Below, in pieces: positions 17,920-25,626 of a DNA stretch of 64,000 nt. The notes beneath the pieces were generated by a model. The model made no database searches. It was not told the DNA's origin and saw only the letters and a list, made by a program, of their open reading frames with translations. The stretch spans positions 434,001 to 498,000 of the forward strand of contig CAVRIA010000004.1 in NCBI GenBank assembly GCA_963721115.1. Direction: 5' to 3'. This DNA is from CAVRIA01 sp963721115. GTDB lineage: Bacteria; Desulfobacterota; Binatia; HRBIN30; CADEER01. Position 1 is the stretch's first letter; each line of letters opens with the position of its first letter. The position numbers and the translations under genes were made by a program.

Positions 17920-18681
17920 ATGAGATCTGCGATCTTGCTCGGGCTCGGCCGCTGGATGATTCCGGTTCCCGGCGTGGTTTGGCGCCGGGTGATGCGTGCG
18001 AACGCTGGTAAGAGCCAAAGTGCGCTCCGGTTCATGACCCCGGATCACCATCGCGTGCGCGACCTCGCCGTCGACCGGCTCTTTCGCACCGGCGTGGCGC
18101 TCAGCCCGGAGGACATCGCCCGATCGCTGAATCTGTCGCTTCCTCGGGTCGGCGAGATCGTCGACGATCTGGAGCGGCATCTGACGTTCCTGTACCGCAG
18201 CGCCGGACCCGACGTCACCTGGGCGTACCCGGTCACGGTGGACCGCACGCCGCACCGAGCGGCGGCGGCGAGCGGAGAGCAGGCCTACTCGCCCTGAGCG
18301 ATCGACGCCTTTGCGATGCCCTTCGTGCAAGGGCACCTGAGACACGACTCGGTAACGGTTGCCTTCCAGTCCGAGTGCGCCCACTGCGGGCGCCCGCTGC
18401 AAATCGAGATCGGCAGCGATCTGACCTATCGTGTCGATCCCGAAGCCGCTGCTGCGCTGGTCTTCGTGCCGCTGGTCGACTTCGCCAGGCTCAGAGCGAG
18501 GAGCATCATCGACGACTTCTGAAGGAAGTCGGTATTCTTCTGGTCAGAAGAACACGCACGCGAGCATCGGCGCTCCGGAGAAAGGGGCCGGGGTCTGTAC
18601 CTCACCTTGGATCAGGCGGCGTTCGTGACACCGATCCTACAAGGGGCGTTGTTCGCGTTTCCCCGCGCCCCGGGCAGCTAG
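17920..18681 (+). CDS. merB: MerB-family organomercurial (organometal) lyase, predicted double selenoprotein
   Basis: Read with TGA as selenocysteine at 18295 and 18520, this frame gives 253 residues from ATG 17920 (GCGAGGG 8 bases upstream) to TAG 18679. MerB cleaves carbon-mercury bonds with Cys96, Asp99 and Cys159. Here the N-terminal winged-helix part runs SPEDIARSLNLSLPRVGEIV. The MerB segment YAWCALD corresponds to YSP-Sec126-AID129, the structural Cys117 segment SSHCAATGAPVSL to QSECAHCGRPLQI (Cys153), and SFCCHVHFFAS to DDF-Sec201-RKSVFFWS. So both catalytic cysteines are TGA and the catalytic Asp is kept. The family resemblance continues past the second TGA (GLYLTLDQAAFVTPILQGAL). 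Hairpins follow both TGAs. A genome lacking Sec machinery would make this a pseudogene, but independent mutation of exactly these two codons is unlikely. Confidence 0.85.
18295..18297 (+). other. In-frame TGA, predicted selenocysteine codon 1 (residue 126)
   Basis: It stands where MerB has catalytic Cys96: Tyr-Ser-Pro-[TGA]-Ala-Ile-Asp against Tyr-Ala-Trp-Cys-Ala-Leu-Asp. The frame on both sides is unchanged. TGA ends many other genes here, so the code as a whole is not altered. Confidence 0.83.
18317..18335 (+). promoter_or_regulatory. Predicted bacterial SECIS hairpin 1
   Basis: A perfect 7-bp stem TGCCCTT/AAGGGCA closes a 5-base loop CGTGC. The loop begins 26 bases after the first TGA. 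Bacterial SECIS rules (from memory: apical loop about 16-37 bases after UGA, a G in the first two loop positions) are met. It lies inside the coding sequence, as SelB-dependent elements do. Confidence 0.72.
18520..18522 (+). other. In-frame TGA, predicted selenocysteine codon 2 (residue 201)
   Basis: It stands where MerB has catalytic Cys159: Asp-Asp-Phe-[TGA]-Arg-Lys-Ser-Val-Phe-Phe-Trp-Ser against Gln-Ser-Phe-Cys-Cys-His-Val-His-Phe-Phe-Ala-Ser. Homologous sequence continues in frame for 52 residues after it. Confidence 0.83.
18535..18552 (+). promoter_or_regulatory. Predicted bacterial SECIS hairpin 2
   Basis: A perfect 7-bp stem TTCTTCT/AGAAGAA closes a 4-base loop GGTC, reminiscent of the GGU loop of the E. 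coli fdhF element. The loop begins 19 bases after the second TGA, within the usual range. It differs in sequence from hairpin 1, so the two are not copies of one repeat. Confidence 0.75.
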
Positions 18682-18724
18682 GAAAAGAATGCAACCACGA
18701 AGGCCACGAAGAGCACGAAGGTGG
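18682..18724 (+). repeat. Dispersed CACGAAG-type repeat, copy 4
   Basis: It starts directly after the MerB-family stop codon: GAAAAGAATGCAACCACGAA and then GGCCACGAAGAGCACGAAGG. It shares AATGCAACCACGAAG with the short copy at 22495. Confidence 0.75.
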
Positions 18725-18796
18725 AGGGGGATAGCCAAATTTCTGTTCTTCTCTGCGGCCCCGCGTCTCGGCGCGGGAAATTTCCGATCCCCCCGA

Positions 18797-19753
18797 TCAA
18801 CGGGCGGATGCGAGCTTGGCGCGTCGCGGGCGGCGCGCGGCGCGCGGCTCGGCGGGCCAGACGGCGAGGATGGAATCGAGGATTTCCTCGGCGGCGGCCA
18901 GGGTGCCGAGGTGGCTCTCGCCGCGGCGAACGTGGAGCTGTGCGCCGGGGACGAGATCGACCTGGTGGCGGGCGTGCGCGAGCGGAACCAGGTGGTCGGC
19001 GTCGCCGTGCCAGAAGCGGATCGGAACCCGGATGTCGCGCAGGCGAAAGCCCCACGGCCGGGAGAAGAGCAACAGGTCGTAGATCGGAGCGCGCAGTCCC
19101 CAGCGGCTGCCGTTGAGGAGATCGTCGAGGAAGAACGCCTTCATCTCCGGGCGCTCGAACACGGCGCGATCGCCCGGCGGGGACAGCCGAGTGACGAGGT
19201 CGAAGAGCGGCGAGGAGAGCGGCCGCAGCGCCCATACCAGAGCCGTCAGCATCACGCCGAGCGGCTCGTGTAGAGAGCGGTAGATCGGCTCGAAGCGACT
19301 GGCGAGTCGCACCAGGCCTCCCGGCGCGGCCTCCGGTCCGCAGGCCGGGGCGACGCCGCCGAGCACGGCGCCGGCGACGACTCGGTCCGGCAGCTCGTGA
19401 GCGCAAGCGAGCACGTACGGCCCGCCTCCCGAGAGCCCGACCAATCCGAAGCGCTCGATGCCGAGGCGATCGGCCGCGACCGCGATGTCGCGCGCCCAGG
19501 CGTGGAACGACGGATAGACATGCGCCGTGGAGTCGCCGACCCCCGGCCGGTCGATGCCGATCAGCCGAACGCCGCGCTCGTCCGCCGCCGCGCGCGCCTC
19601 CGGTGGAATCTGCCGCCGCGCACCCGGCGTGCCGTGGAACCAGAACACGGGCTTTCCCTTCGGAACGCCGAACTCGGCATAGCCGAGCCTGCGGTTCCCG
19701 GGAAGCACGATCACGCCTTCGATGCGCGGCGGTTTCGGTCTCATCGCACTCAT
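18797..19753 (-). CDS. Alpha/beta-hydrolase fold protein
   Basis: The 318-residue protein has the fold's marks: oxyanion-hole segment FWFHGTPGARRQ, nucleophile elbow GLSGGG (Ser108), acid in HGDADHLVP and the catalytic His in GESHLG near the C-terminus. It probably hydrolyses an ester or similar bond in the cytoplasm; the substrate is unknown. The start at 19753 gives MSAMRPKPPRIEG; Met4 is an alternative. It is divergent from the radical SAM gene 80 bases away. Confidence 0.85.
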   Translation of the reverse strand: MSAMRPKPPRIEGVIVLPGNRRLGYAEFGVPKGKPVFWFHGTPGARRQIPPEARAAADERGVRLIGIDRPGVGDSTAHVYPSFHAWARDIAVAADRLGIERFGLVGLSGGGPYVLACAHELPDRVVAGAVLGGVAPACGPEAAPGGLVRLASRFEPIYRSLHEPLGVMLTALVWALRPLSSPLFDLVTRLSPPGDRAVFERPEMKAFFLDDLLNGSRWGLRAPIYDLLLFSRPWGFRLRDIRVPIRFWHGDADHLVPLAHARHQVDLVPGAQLHVRRGESHLGTLAAAEEILDSILAVWPAEPRAARRPRRAKLASAR

Positions 19754-19832
19754 CTAACAGCTCGCTCGAGGAGACGAAAACCGCGCGGCTGCAGACTGGT
19801 TCCGCCCCAGGTAGCATGCTATCGCCCCTGCA

Positions 19833-20945
19833 ATGCATCCGTTCGCATCCGTCGACTTCGAGAAGGCGCCGTTCCTGGTCATCTGGGAGACGACCCAGGC
19901 GTGTGATCTGACCTGCACCCACTGCCGGGCCTCGGCGCAGCCGAATCGCGACCCGGGCGAGCTGACGACCGTGGAGGGCGAGCGGTTGCTCGACGCGGTG
20001 GCGGCGATGGGCACGCCGGTCTTCATTCTGAGCGGCGGCGATCCGGTGAAGCGGCCGGACCTGCTGACCCTGGTCCGCCACGGGAAGTCGCTCGGTCTGC
20101 GCATGGGCACCATCCCCGCCGCGACGCCGGCGCTGACGGAGGACCTGATCCGCGAGCTGAAGGCCGCGGGGCTCGACCAGATGGCGCTCAGCGTCGACTT
20201 CCCGCGCCCCGACCTGCACGACGCCTTCCGCGGCGTGCCCGGCGCCTTCGCCAGGACCATGCGCGCGGCCGAGTGGGCGCATGCCCACGAGCTGCCTCTG
20301 CAGATCAACTCGACGCTGTGCGGCGCCTCGATTCCGTACATCGCGGAGATGGTCGAGCTCGTCGAACGGCTGGGGATCGTCTTCTGGGAGGTGTTCTTCC
20401 TGGTGCCTGTCGGCCGCGGCGAAGACCTGGGCGGGCTGACGCCGCAGCAGTGCGAGGATTTGTTCGCGACCCTGTACGACGTGCAGAAGCGGGCCCGATT
20501 CGTGGTCAAGGTGACGGAAGGGCAGCACTATCGGCGCTACGTGGCGCAGCGCGAGGGTCGCGGTCCCGGCGCCGCCTCCGCGCCCGCCATGCCGCAGATG
20601 CTGCGCCGCTCGGAAGGGCCGGGCCACACGGTCGGCCTGGCGCCGCGCGGCGTCAACGCCGGCAACGGCTTCGCCTTCGTGTCGCACACGGGCGAAGTCT
20701 TCCCGAGCGGGTTCCTGCCACTCGCCGCCGGCAACATCCGGCAGCAACCGTTCGCCGAGATCTACCGCGATTCGGCGCTGTTTCGCGCCCTGCGCGATCT
20801 CGACGCGTTGCAGGGACGCTGCGGCCGCTGCGAGTACCGCCGCATCTGCGGCGGCTCGCGATCGCGCGCCTACGCGCTCACGGGGAGCTATCTCGCCACC
20901 GATCCCTGGTGCGGCTACCAGCCGGTGAGCAATCAACCGAGCTGA
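19833..20945 (+). CDS. Radical SAM protein with SPASM-type C-terminus
   Basis: The 370-residue protein carries the radical SAM cluster CxxxCxxC at Cys24, Cys28 and Cys31 (CDLTCTHC), followed by FILSGGDPVKRPDL. The C-terminal Cys group CGRCEYRRICGGSRSRAYA and the final DPWC would bind one or two auxiliary iron-sulfur clusters. This layout is that of the AhbD/NirJ-like and TIGR04053-like families, which act on haem precursors or peptides. No precursor peptide is seen nearby, so the substrate stays open. It stands alone between an oppositely oriented hydrolase and the PilT gene 37 bases downstream. Confidence 0.87.
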   Translation: MHPFASVDFEKAPFLVIWETTQACDLTCTHCRASAQPNRDPGELTTVEGERLLDAVAAMGTPVFILSGGDPVKRPDLLTLVRHGKSLGLRMGTIPAATPALTEDLIRELKAAGLDQMALSVDFPRPDLHDAFRGVPGAFARTMRAAEWAHAHELPLQINSTLCGASIPYIAEMVELVERLGIVFWEVFFLVPVGRGEDLGGLTPQQCEDLFATLYDVQKRARFVVKVTEGQHYRRYVAQREGRGPGAASAPAMPQMLRRSEGPGHTVGLAPRGVNAGNGFAFVSHTGEVFPSGFLPLAAGNIRQQPFAEIYRDSALFRALRDLDALQGRCGRCEYRRICGGSRSRAYALTGSYLATDPWCGYQPVSNQPS

Positions 20946-20982
20946 GCGGACGATCACCGGTTCGAACCGATAGCTTGAGCCG

Positions 20983-22488
20983 ATGAAGCCGATCGACAGC
21001 GTGCTCAGGATCATGGTCCAGGACGGCGCGACGGAGCTGCGGCTGGCCTCCGACCGCGCGCCGCAGATGTTCCGGGGGGATGTCGGGCTGCCCCTGACCA
21101 TACCCGCGACGTCCACGAAGATGCTGCAGGGCCTTCTCGACGATCTGTGGACATCGCGCGCCGCGGCGCTGGGCGAGCAGAGGAGCCTCTCGTTCTCCTA
21201 TGCGAGTGACGAGCTCGGCGATTTCGCCGTGACGCTGCAACAGGAGGCGGACGGGGCGTTGAAGGTCTTCTTCCGACGCGACGGCGAGCCGCTGGCCCCC
21301 GTGGCCCAGGTGGTGAGAAGCGAAGTCCCGCCACCGTCCGTGCTTCGACCGGCGCCCGCCGGGGAGGACGAGGCATCGGCTGCCGCGCCGGACCCGCGCG
21401 CCGGCGGAAGCGACGAGCAGAGGAATGCGCTTCCGGCCGACATGATCGCCCTCCTGGCCCGCGCGGCGTCGATGGGCGCCAGCGACGTCCACCTCGGTGA
21501 AGATCGCCCTCCGATCGTTCGCGTCGACGGAGAGCTCCGACTCCTGGAGGGCGCCGGTGCGCCGGATCCCGCCGCGCTGGTCGGCGGCCCCGCGCAGCTC
21601 GCGCAGGTGCGGGGCGGGCATTCCGTGGATCGCGCCCTCGACGTGGCAGCGGTCGGGCGGCTGCGGGTGAACGTCTACGCCAGCGACGGCGGCCTGTGCG
21701 CCGCCATCCGCATCCTCCGCCGCGAGGCGCCGGCGCTGCGCGATCTCGACCTTCCCAAAAGCCTGGAGTCGCTCGTCGACCTGCAGCACGGTCTGGTGAT
21801 CGTCTGCGGGTCGACCGGCTCGGGGAAGAGCACGACGCTGGCGGCTCTCGGCCAGCAGGCCCTGCGTGCGCGTGCCCGGGTCTTGATCTCGCTCGAGGAC
21901 CCGATCGAGTACCTGATCCGCCCCGGGCGCGAGGCGGGCCTGGTGCGCCAGCGCGAGATCGGACCGCACGCGCACGACTTCGCGACCGGCTTGCGTGACG
22001 CGTTGCGCGAAGATCCCGACATTTTGCTGGTCGGCGAGATGCGCGATTCCGAGACGATCAGCCTCGCTCTGACGGCGGCAGAGACGGGCCACCTGGTGCT
22101 GACGAGCCTGCACAGCCGGACGGCCGCGTCGGCGGTGGAGAGGATCGTCGACACCTATCCTCCCGAACGCCAGAGGCAGATTCGCGTGCAGCTGGCGGAC
22201 GCGCTGCGCGCGGTCGTCTCGCAGCGCCTGGTGGCGAGAGCGAACGGCAAAGGGCGGGTCGCTGCGGTCGAGCTGCTCAGAGTCACCTACGCCGTCGCCA
22301 ACCTGATTCGCGACGGCAGGACGGCGCAGATCACCAGCGCGCTGCAGGCGAGCGGCGACGGCGGAATGCTACCTCTCGAGCGCAGCCTCGCCGATCTCGT
22401 CCGCTCCAATACCATCACGCGCGAAACCGCCGTCGCGGTCGCCAACGATCCGAGCACGCTGGCGGAGTACCTGCGGTCGGCGTCCTGA
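20983..22488 (+). CDS. pilT: PilT/PilU-type pilus retraction ATPase with N-terminal extension
   Basis: The 501-residue protein is longer than usual PilT (about 345). The C-terminal two thirds have ALLARAASMGASDVHLGEDRPP (the PilT N-domain start), Walker A GSTGSGKST (about residue 277), the Asp box region ISLEDPIEYLI, Walker B REDPDILLVGEMRDSETI and the His box TGHLVLTSLHS. The first roughly 135 residues look like a worn copy of the PilT N-domain (MKPIDSVLRIMVQDGATELRLASD) followed by a low-complexity linker. It would power type IV pilus retraction or a related machine. No pilin or assembly genes are adjacent. Confidence 0.88.
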   Translation: MKPIDSVLRIMVQDGATELRLASDRAPQMFRGDVGLPLTIPATSTKMLQGLLDDLWTSRAAALGEQRSLSFSYASDELGDFAVTLQQEADGALKVFFRRDGEPLAPVAQVVRSEVPPPSVLRPAPAGEDEASAAAPDPRAGGSDEQRNALPADMIALLARAASMGASDVHLGEDRPPIVRVDGELRLLEGAGAPDPAALVGGPAQLAQVRGGHSVDRALDVAAVGRLRVNVYASDGGLCAAIRILRREAPALRDLDLPKSLESLVDLQHGLVIVCGSTGSGKSTTLAALGQQALRARARVLISLEDPIEYLIRPGREAGLVRQREIGPHAHDFATGLRDALREDPDILLVGEMRDSETISLALTAAETGHLVLTSLHSRTAASAVERIVDTYPPERQRQIRVQLADALRAVVSQRLVARANGKGRVAAVELLRVTYAVANLIRDGRTAQITSALQASGDGGMLPLERSLADLVRSNTITRETAVAVANDPSTLAEYLRSAS

Positions 22489-22494
22489 GGGGAC

Positions 22495-22510
22495 GGAATG
22501 CAACCACGAA
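22495..22510 (+). repeat. Dispersed CACGAAG-type repeat, short copy 5
   Basis: It reads GGAATGCAACCACGAA after the PilT gene, matching the leading part of copy 4 and then diverging. Confidence 0.5.
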
Positions 22511-22612
22511 GTCGCTGACGAGTTCTCGTCCATCGCTCCTCCGACAGTTGGTCGATTCGCCGGGATCCCTTGCCCGATGCCCGCACTGGTGGATATGGAG
22601 CGTTTGGATTAG

Positions 22613-23701
22613 TTGGTCCGGATGGCGGCAGCGCAGCGGAGGCGGATGGTGTTCTTCGATGGCGACCTTCGCGTGGCAAATTCGCCCTGTCGGGCGGCGC
22701 GCGCCAGACTCCGAAAGCGCCGTCGCCTGCGCGCCCCGCGGGCGCTGGCGGCGGCCGTGGTCGCCGCCCTGCTCGCCGCACCGGCAGCCGCGGCACCGAC
22801 AGCTTGCCCGGCCGGAGAGATCGGCCGCCTTCTGCCGACCGACACCGGGCTGCGAGTGATCGGTTCGAACGTCCCGGAGCTGTGGGTGGGAGACCTGGTC
22901 GTTCAACTGAACAGCCACCCGCTGTGGACCTGCGCCGACTTGAACCGCGCGCTGGAGGAGGCCCGGGCGCGCCACCTCGCCCTGTTGCTCCTCGTCCGGC
23001 GCGACCAGGTCGCGGCGGCCGTCGTGGTGGCGCCGGCGCGAGAAGTGGCGCGCGCGGCGGAGACAGCCCCGCCGGCGGGCTCCGCGGCGTCGAATCCGCC
23101 GCCCGAGTTGGCGCCGGAGATGGTCCCGGCCCGCCTGGCCGAGACTCCGACCGCGGCGGCACCGACCGCGACCGCCGGCCTCGAACCGACCGCCGAAGCT
23201 GTGGCTCTGCGCGGCTCGGACGTTCAGCCGGTGCGCGAGATCCTCGGCGAGTTGGTGGCGTTCGGCCGCGCACTGCGTTCGAGCCTGCCCGTGCCGGCGG
23301 CACAGCCGTGGGTAGGCAGGGTCGCCGACCTCCGGCGGTCGTACCAGGGGCGGCTGGCAAGCGCGCCGGCCGTGCGTGTGACGGAGCCGATTCTGGCGGA
23401 CTACGAAGCGGTGGCGGAGATCCTCACCTACCAGGAGGATGTTGCTCGCCGAGAGCGTCGGACCCGCCGCCGGCCCGGCGCCGAGCTGGAGTTCAGCAGC
23501 GATTCCAAGGTCGGCGCCTGGCTGCGCCGCTACCCGACACTGCGAGCGAGCGTGGTCGAAGAGCCCGAGAAGGTCGGGTTTCCCCTGCCCGGCGAGCGCA
23601 GCGGCCGTTGGCGGCCGGACCGGGCGGTCGAGATCCTGGTCGAACGGGCCCTCGGCGAGAGCGCGGCGTTGGGCCGGCGTCTGGATGGGGCGGCTGGGTA
23701 G
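22613..23701 (+). CDS. Exported protein with PDZ-like segment
   Basis: The protein has up to 362 residues. After a basic leader comes a signal-like run (ALAAAVVAALLAAPAAAAPTA). Then RLLPTDTGLRVIGSNVPELWVGDLVVQLNSHPL and LNRALEEARARHLALLLLVRR have the layout of a PDZ domain (carboxylate loop, beta strands, helix), probably for binding a C-terminal peptide. A Pro/Ala-rich linker and a charged C-terminal region of unknown kind follow. The exact start is unsure; Met at 22622 or 22646 would shorten the leader. No catalytic domain is visible. Confidence 0.6.
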   Translation: MVRMAAAQRRRMVFFDGDLRVANSPCRAARARLRKRRRLRAPRALAAAVVAALLAAPAAAAPTACPAGEIGRLLPTDTGLRVIGSNVPELWVGDLVVQLNSHPLWTCADLNRALEEARARHLALLLLVRRDQVAAAVVVAPAREVARAAETAPPAGSAASNPPPELAPEMVPARLAETPTAAAPTATAGLEPTAEAVALRGSDVQPVREILGELVAFGRALRSSLPVPAAQPWVGRVADLRRSYQGRLASAPAVRVTEPILADYEAVAEILTYQEDVARRERRTRRRPGAELEFSSDSKVGAWLRRYPTLRASVVEEPEKVGFPLPGERSGRWRPDRAVEILVERALGESAALGRRLDGAAG

Positions 23702-23751
23702 TAAGGGGTGCGATACCCCCGGTGCGATCCGCTCGAGGTGGAGGCGCGTCC

Positions 23752-23859
23752 ATGCTTGTGCTTGACAAGTTCTTTGCGGAAGAGGAAAAGCGCGATCTAT
23801 GCCGGGGCCTGAAGAAGCACAAAAGAGATCGGTCACGCGTTTGGCCTCGTGACGTTTGA
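23752..23859 (+). CDS. Possible small protein, 35 residues
   Basis: ATG 23752 is preceded by GGTGGAGG and followed by 35 codons (MLVLDKFFAEEEKRDLCRGL, then KKHKRDRSRVWPRDV). It is strongly charged and less GC-rich than the surroundings, inside an otherwise empty gap before the beta-propeller gene. There is no homology evidence; it may be chance. Confidence 0.2.
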   Translation: MLVLDKFFAEEEKRDLCRGLKKHKRDRSRVWPRDV

Positions 23860-23916
23860 GACCTGATCTGCAATCCGAAGGCCAGAGTTTACCCGCACTT
23901 GGGGAGGGGAGCACTC

Positions 23917-25428
23917 ATGTCGCAACTCGTTCGCGTACAAAGGGGAACATCGTCAGTCGCGTGGCCTCGCATGGCAGCCCTGGGGGTGGTGCTCGCCGCC
24001 GTCCTCGGCTCCGTGCCGGCATTCGGCCAGGGCACCCGGCATTTCCTGTACTTCGAGAACAACGATCCGGCGGCGGGGCAGAACGCGGTGTTCGGCTACA
24101 GTCGGAATCCGGTCGACGGCAGCGTCACCCCGCTGCCGGGTAACCCGTTCTTCACCGGCGGCACCGGGTTCTTGAACGTCGACCAGCGGCTGGGGCCCGA
24201 CGACACCGATCAGGAGGTCGCCGTCAGTCCGGACGGGCGCTTCCTGTTCGCGGTCAACGAGGGCAGCGACGACATCTCCGTCTTCCGTATCATGCCCGAC
24301 GGTAGCCTCGTCCCGGTTCCTGGCTCGCCGTTTGCGTCCGGCGGTAAGGAGCCGGCCAGCCTGGAGCTCGTGGGCGGGAATCGGCTGTACGTCGTCAACC
24401 GCGGCGACGGGATTCTGCCGACGGCGGTCAACCCGGCGGGCGCCGTGGGAACTCCCGGCGCGACCAACTACACGGCGTTCGACATCGCGCCGGACGGCTC
24501 GCTGACGCAGCTCTCCGCCTCGACGATCGTGCTGGCGGATGGCACGTCGCCGTCGCAGATCATCGCCTCGCCGAGCGGCGAGTTTCTGTTCGGCAATGAT
24601 TTCTTCACGCCGGACGCGACCGTGGTGCCGCCGGCGCCGATCCTGCCGAAGGCGCGCAGCATCATCGAGACGTTCACGCTCGACGCGGGCAACGGGTTTC
24701 GGCTCACGCCGGGCATGCAGACGCAGCTGCCGGCGGCCTTCGACGCGGCGCCCTACGTGCTCGGCATGCAGGTGCATCCCACCGAGCCGATCCTCTACCT
24801 GGGGGCGGTCGCCGCCGGGCAGCTGAAGGTTTGGACGTACGACGCCAATGGCGTTCTGACCTTCGTCGGCCTGGACGACCTCAACGGCTTGGGCGCCGCC
24901 GGTGGGCTGTGCTGGGTCGCGATCGACCGGGCGGGCGAGTTCGTCTACACCTCGGACGTCGGCACGAACCAGATCAGTACCTTCTCGATCGCCGACCCGC
25001 TCGCGCCGGTGCGGTTGCAGAACTTCGACCTCGGCGGTCCCAAGGGTCCCCTGATCGCGCAGCCGGAGCCGTACATGTTCACGACTGCGCCCTTCAACCT
25101 CGTCGTCGATCCGCTCGGTCGCTTCCTGTACGTTCTGAGCGCCCAGACCTGCATCACTCCCGCCGTCGACCCGGTGAACTGCCCGCTCGGCAACGCCTTG
25201 CACATCCTCGCCATCGCGGACGACGGCACGGTGTCCGAAACGCCGGGCTCGCCGATCATTCTGCCGGGCTCGATCATCCCCGATCACGGCAAGGGGCTGG
25301 TGCTGGTCACGCTCGGCGCGACCGGAGCGCCGCTCCTGTCGGGCTGGATGCTGGCTCTGGCGATGGCGATGCTCGCCGCCGTCTTCTCGTTCGGTCTCTA
25401 CCGCGTGCGGCGCACGGCGCGCGCCTGA
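23917..25428 (+). CDS. Exported beta-propeller (lactonase/YncE-like) with C-terminal sorting-type tail
   Basis: ATG 23917 follows GGGGAGGGGAG and opens a signal peptide (LGVVLAAVLGSVPAFG); a TTG 18 bases upstream is less likely. The 503-residue protein has repeated blades such as EVAVSPDGRFLFAVNEGSDDISVFRI and DPLGRFLYVLSAQ, as in the seven-bladed 6-phosphogluconolactonase/YncE group. It ends in a hydrophobic stretch after GAPLLSGWMLALAMAMLAAV and a basic YRVRRTARA tail, resembling IPTL-CTERM sorting tails. It is probably surface-attached. The function of the propeller is not predictable. Confidence 0.75.
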   Translation: MSQLVRVQRGTSSVAWPRMAALGVVLAAVLGSVPAFGQGTRHFLYFENNDPAAGQNAVFGYSRNPVDGSVTPLPGNPFFTGGTGFLNVDQRLGPDDTDQEVAVSPDGRFLFAVNEGSDDISVFRIMPDGSLVPVPGSPFASGGKEPASLELVGGNRLYVVNRGDGILPTAVNPAGAVGTPGATNYTAFDIAPDGSLTQLSASTIVLADGTSPSQIIASPSGEFLFGNDFFTPDATVVPPAPILPKARSIIETFTLDAGNGFRLTPGMQTQLPAAFDAAPYVLGMQVHPTEPILYLGAVAAGQLKVWTYDANGVLTFVGLDDLNGLGAAGGLCWVAIDRAGEFVYTSDVGTNQISTFSIADPLAPVRLQNFDLGGPKGPLIAQPEPYMFTTAPFNLVVDPLGRFLYVLSAQTCITPAVDPVNCPLGNALHILAIADDGTVSETPGSPIILPGSIIPDHGKGLVLVTLGATGAPLLSGWMLALAMAMLAAVFSFGLYRVRRTARA

Positions 25429-25472
25429 CGGGAGATCCGGGCCTACAGTCGAAGACGCGAAGAGGAGAGGCT

Positions 25473-25520
25473 CATTGTGGTGCGGGCCTCCGGCCTGCAC
25501 AGCGGCCCACGGGGCCGCTG
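25473..25520 (+). repeat. Intergenic repeat, GTGGTGCGGGCCTCCGGCC family
   Basis: It starts ATTGTGGTGCGGGCCTCCGG and then CCTGCAC; a second copy lies inverted at 59688-59767 (ends GCGGGCCGGAGGCCTGCACC, then ACAA). Both carry internal palindromes and sit between genes. Confidence 0.6.
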
Positions 25521-25626
25521 ACTCCCCGGCCGAACCTCGTGCAGTAGAGGGAGATCCGCATCTCCCGCAGTCCGCTGCCCCTGCTTCAATGCGCCGCTCG
25601 CCTGGCTCGTTCCCGGCGCCGGCGGA

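Noticed and set aside
17920..18681. Reading the MerB-family region as two separate genes (17920-18297 and 18316-18522)
   Set aside because: Both pieces and the following 52 codons are in the same frame and cover one MerB homologue without gap; the breaks are TGA at the catalytic Cys positions only.
17920..18681. Genome-wide recoding of TGA (for example as Trp or Gly)
   Set aside because: TGA is the terminal stop of many intact genes here, such as 1243-1245 and 9470-9472, so TGA is a normal stop.
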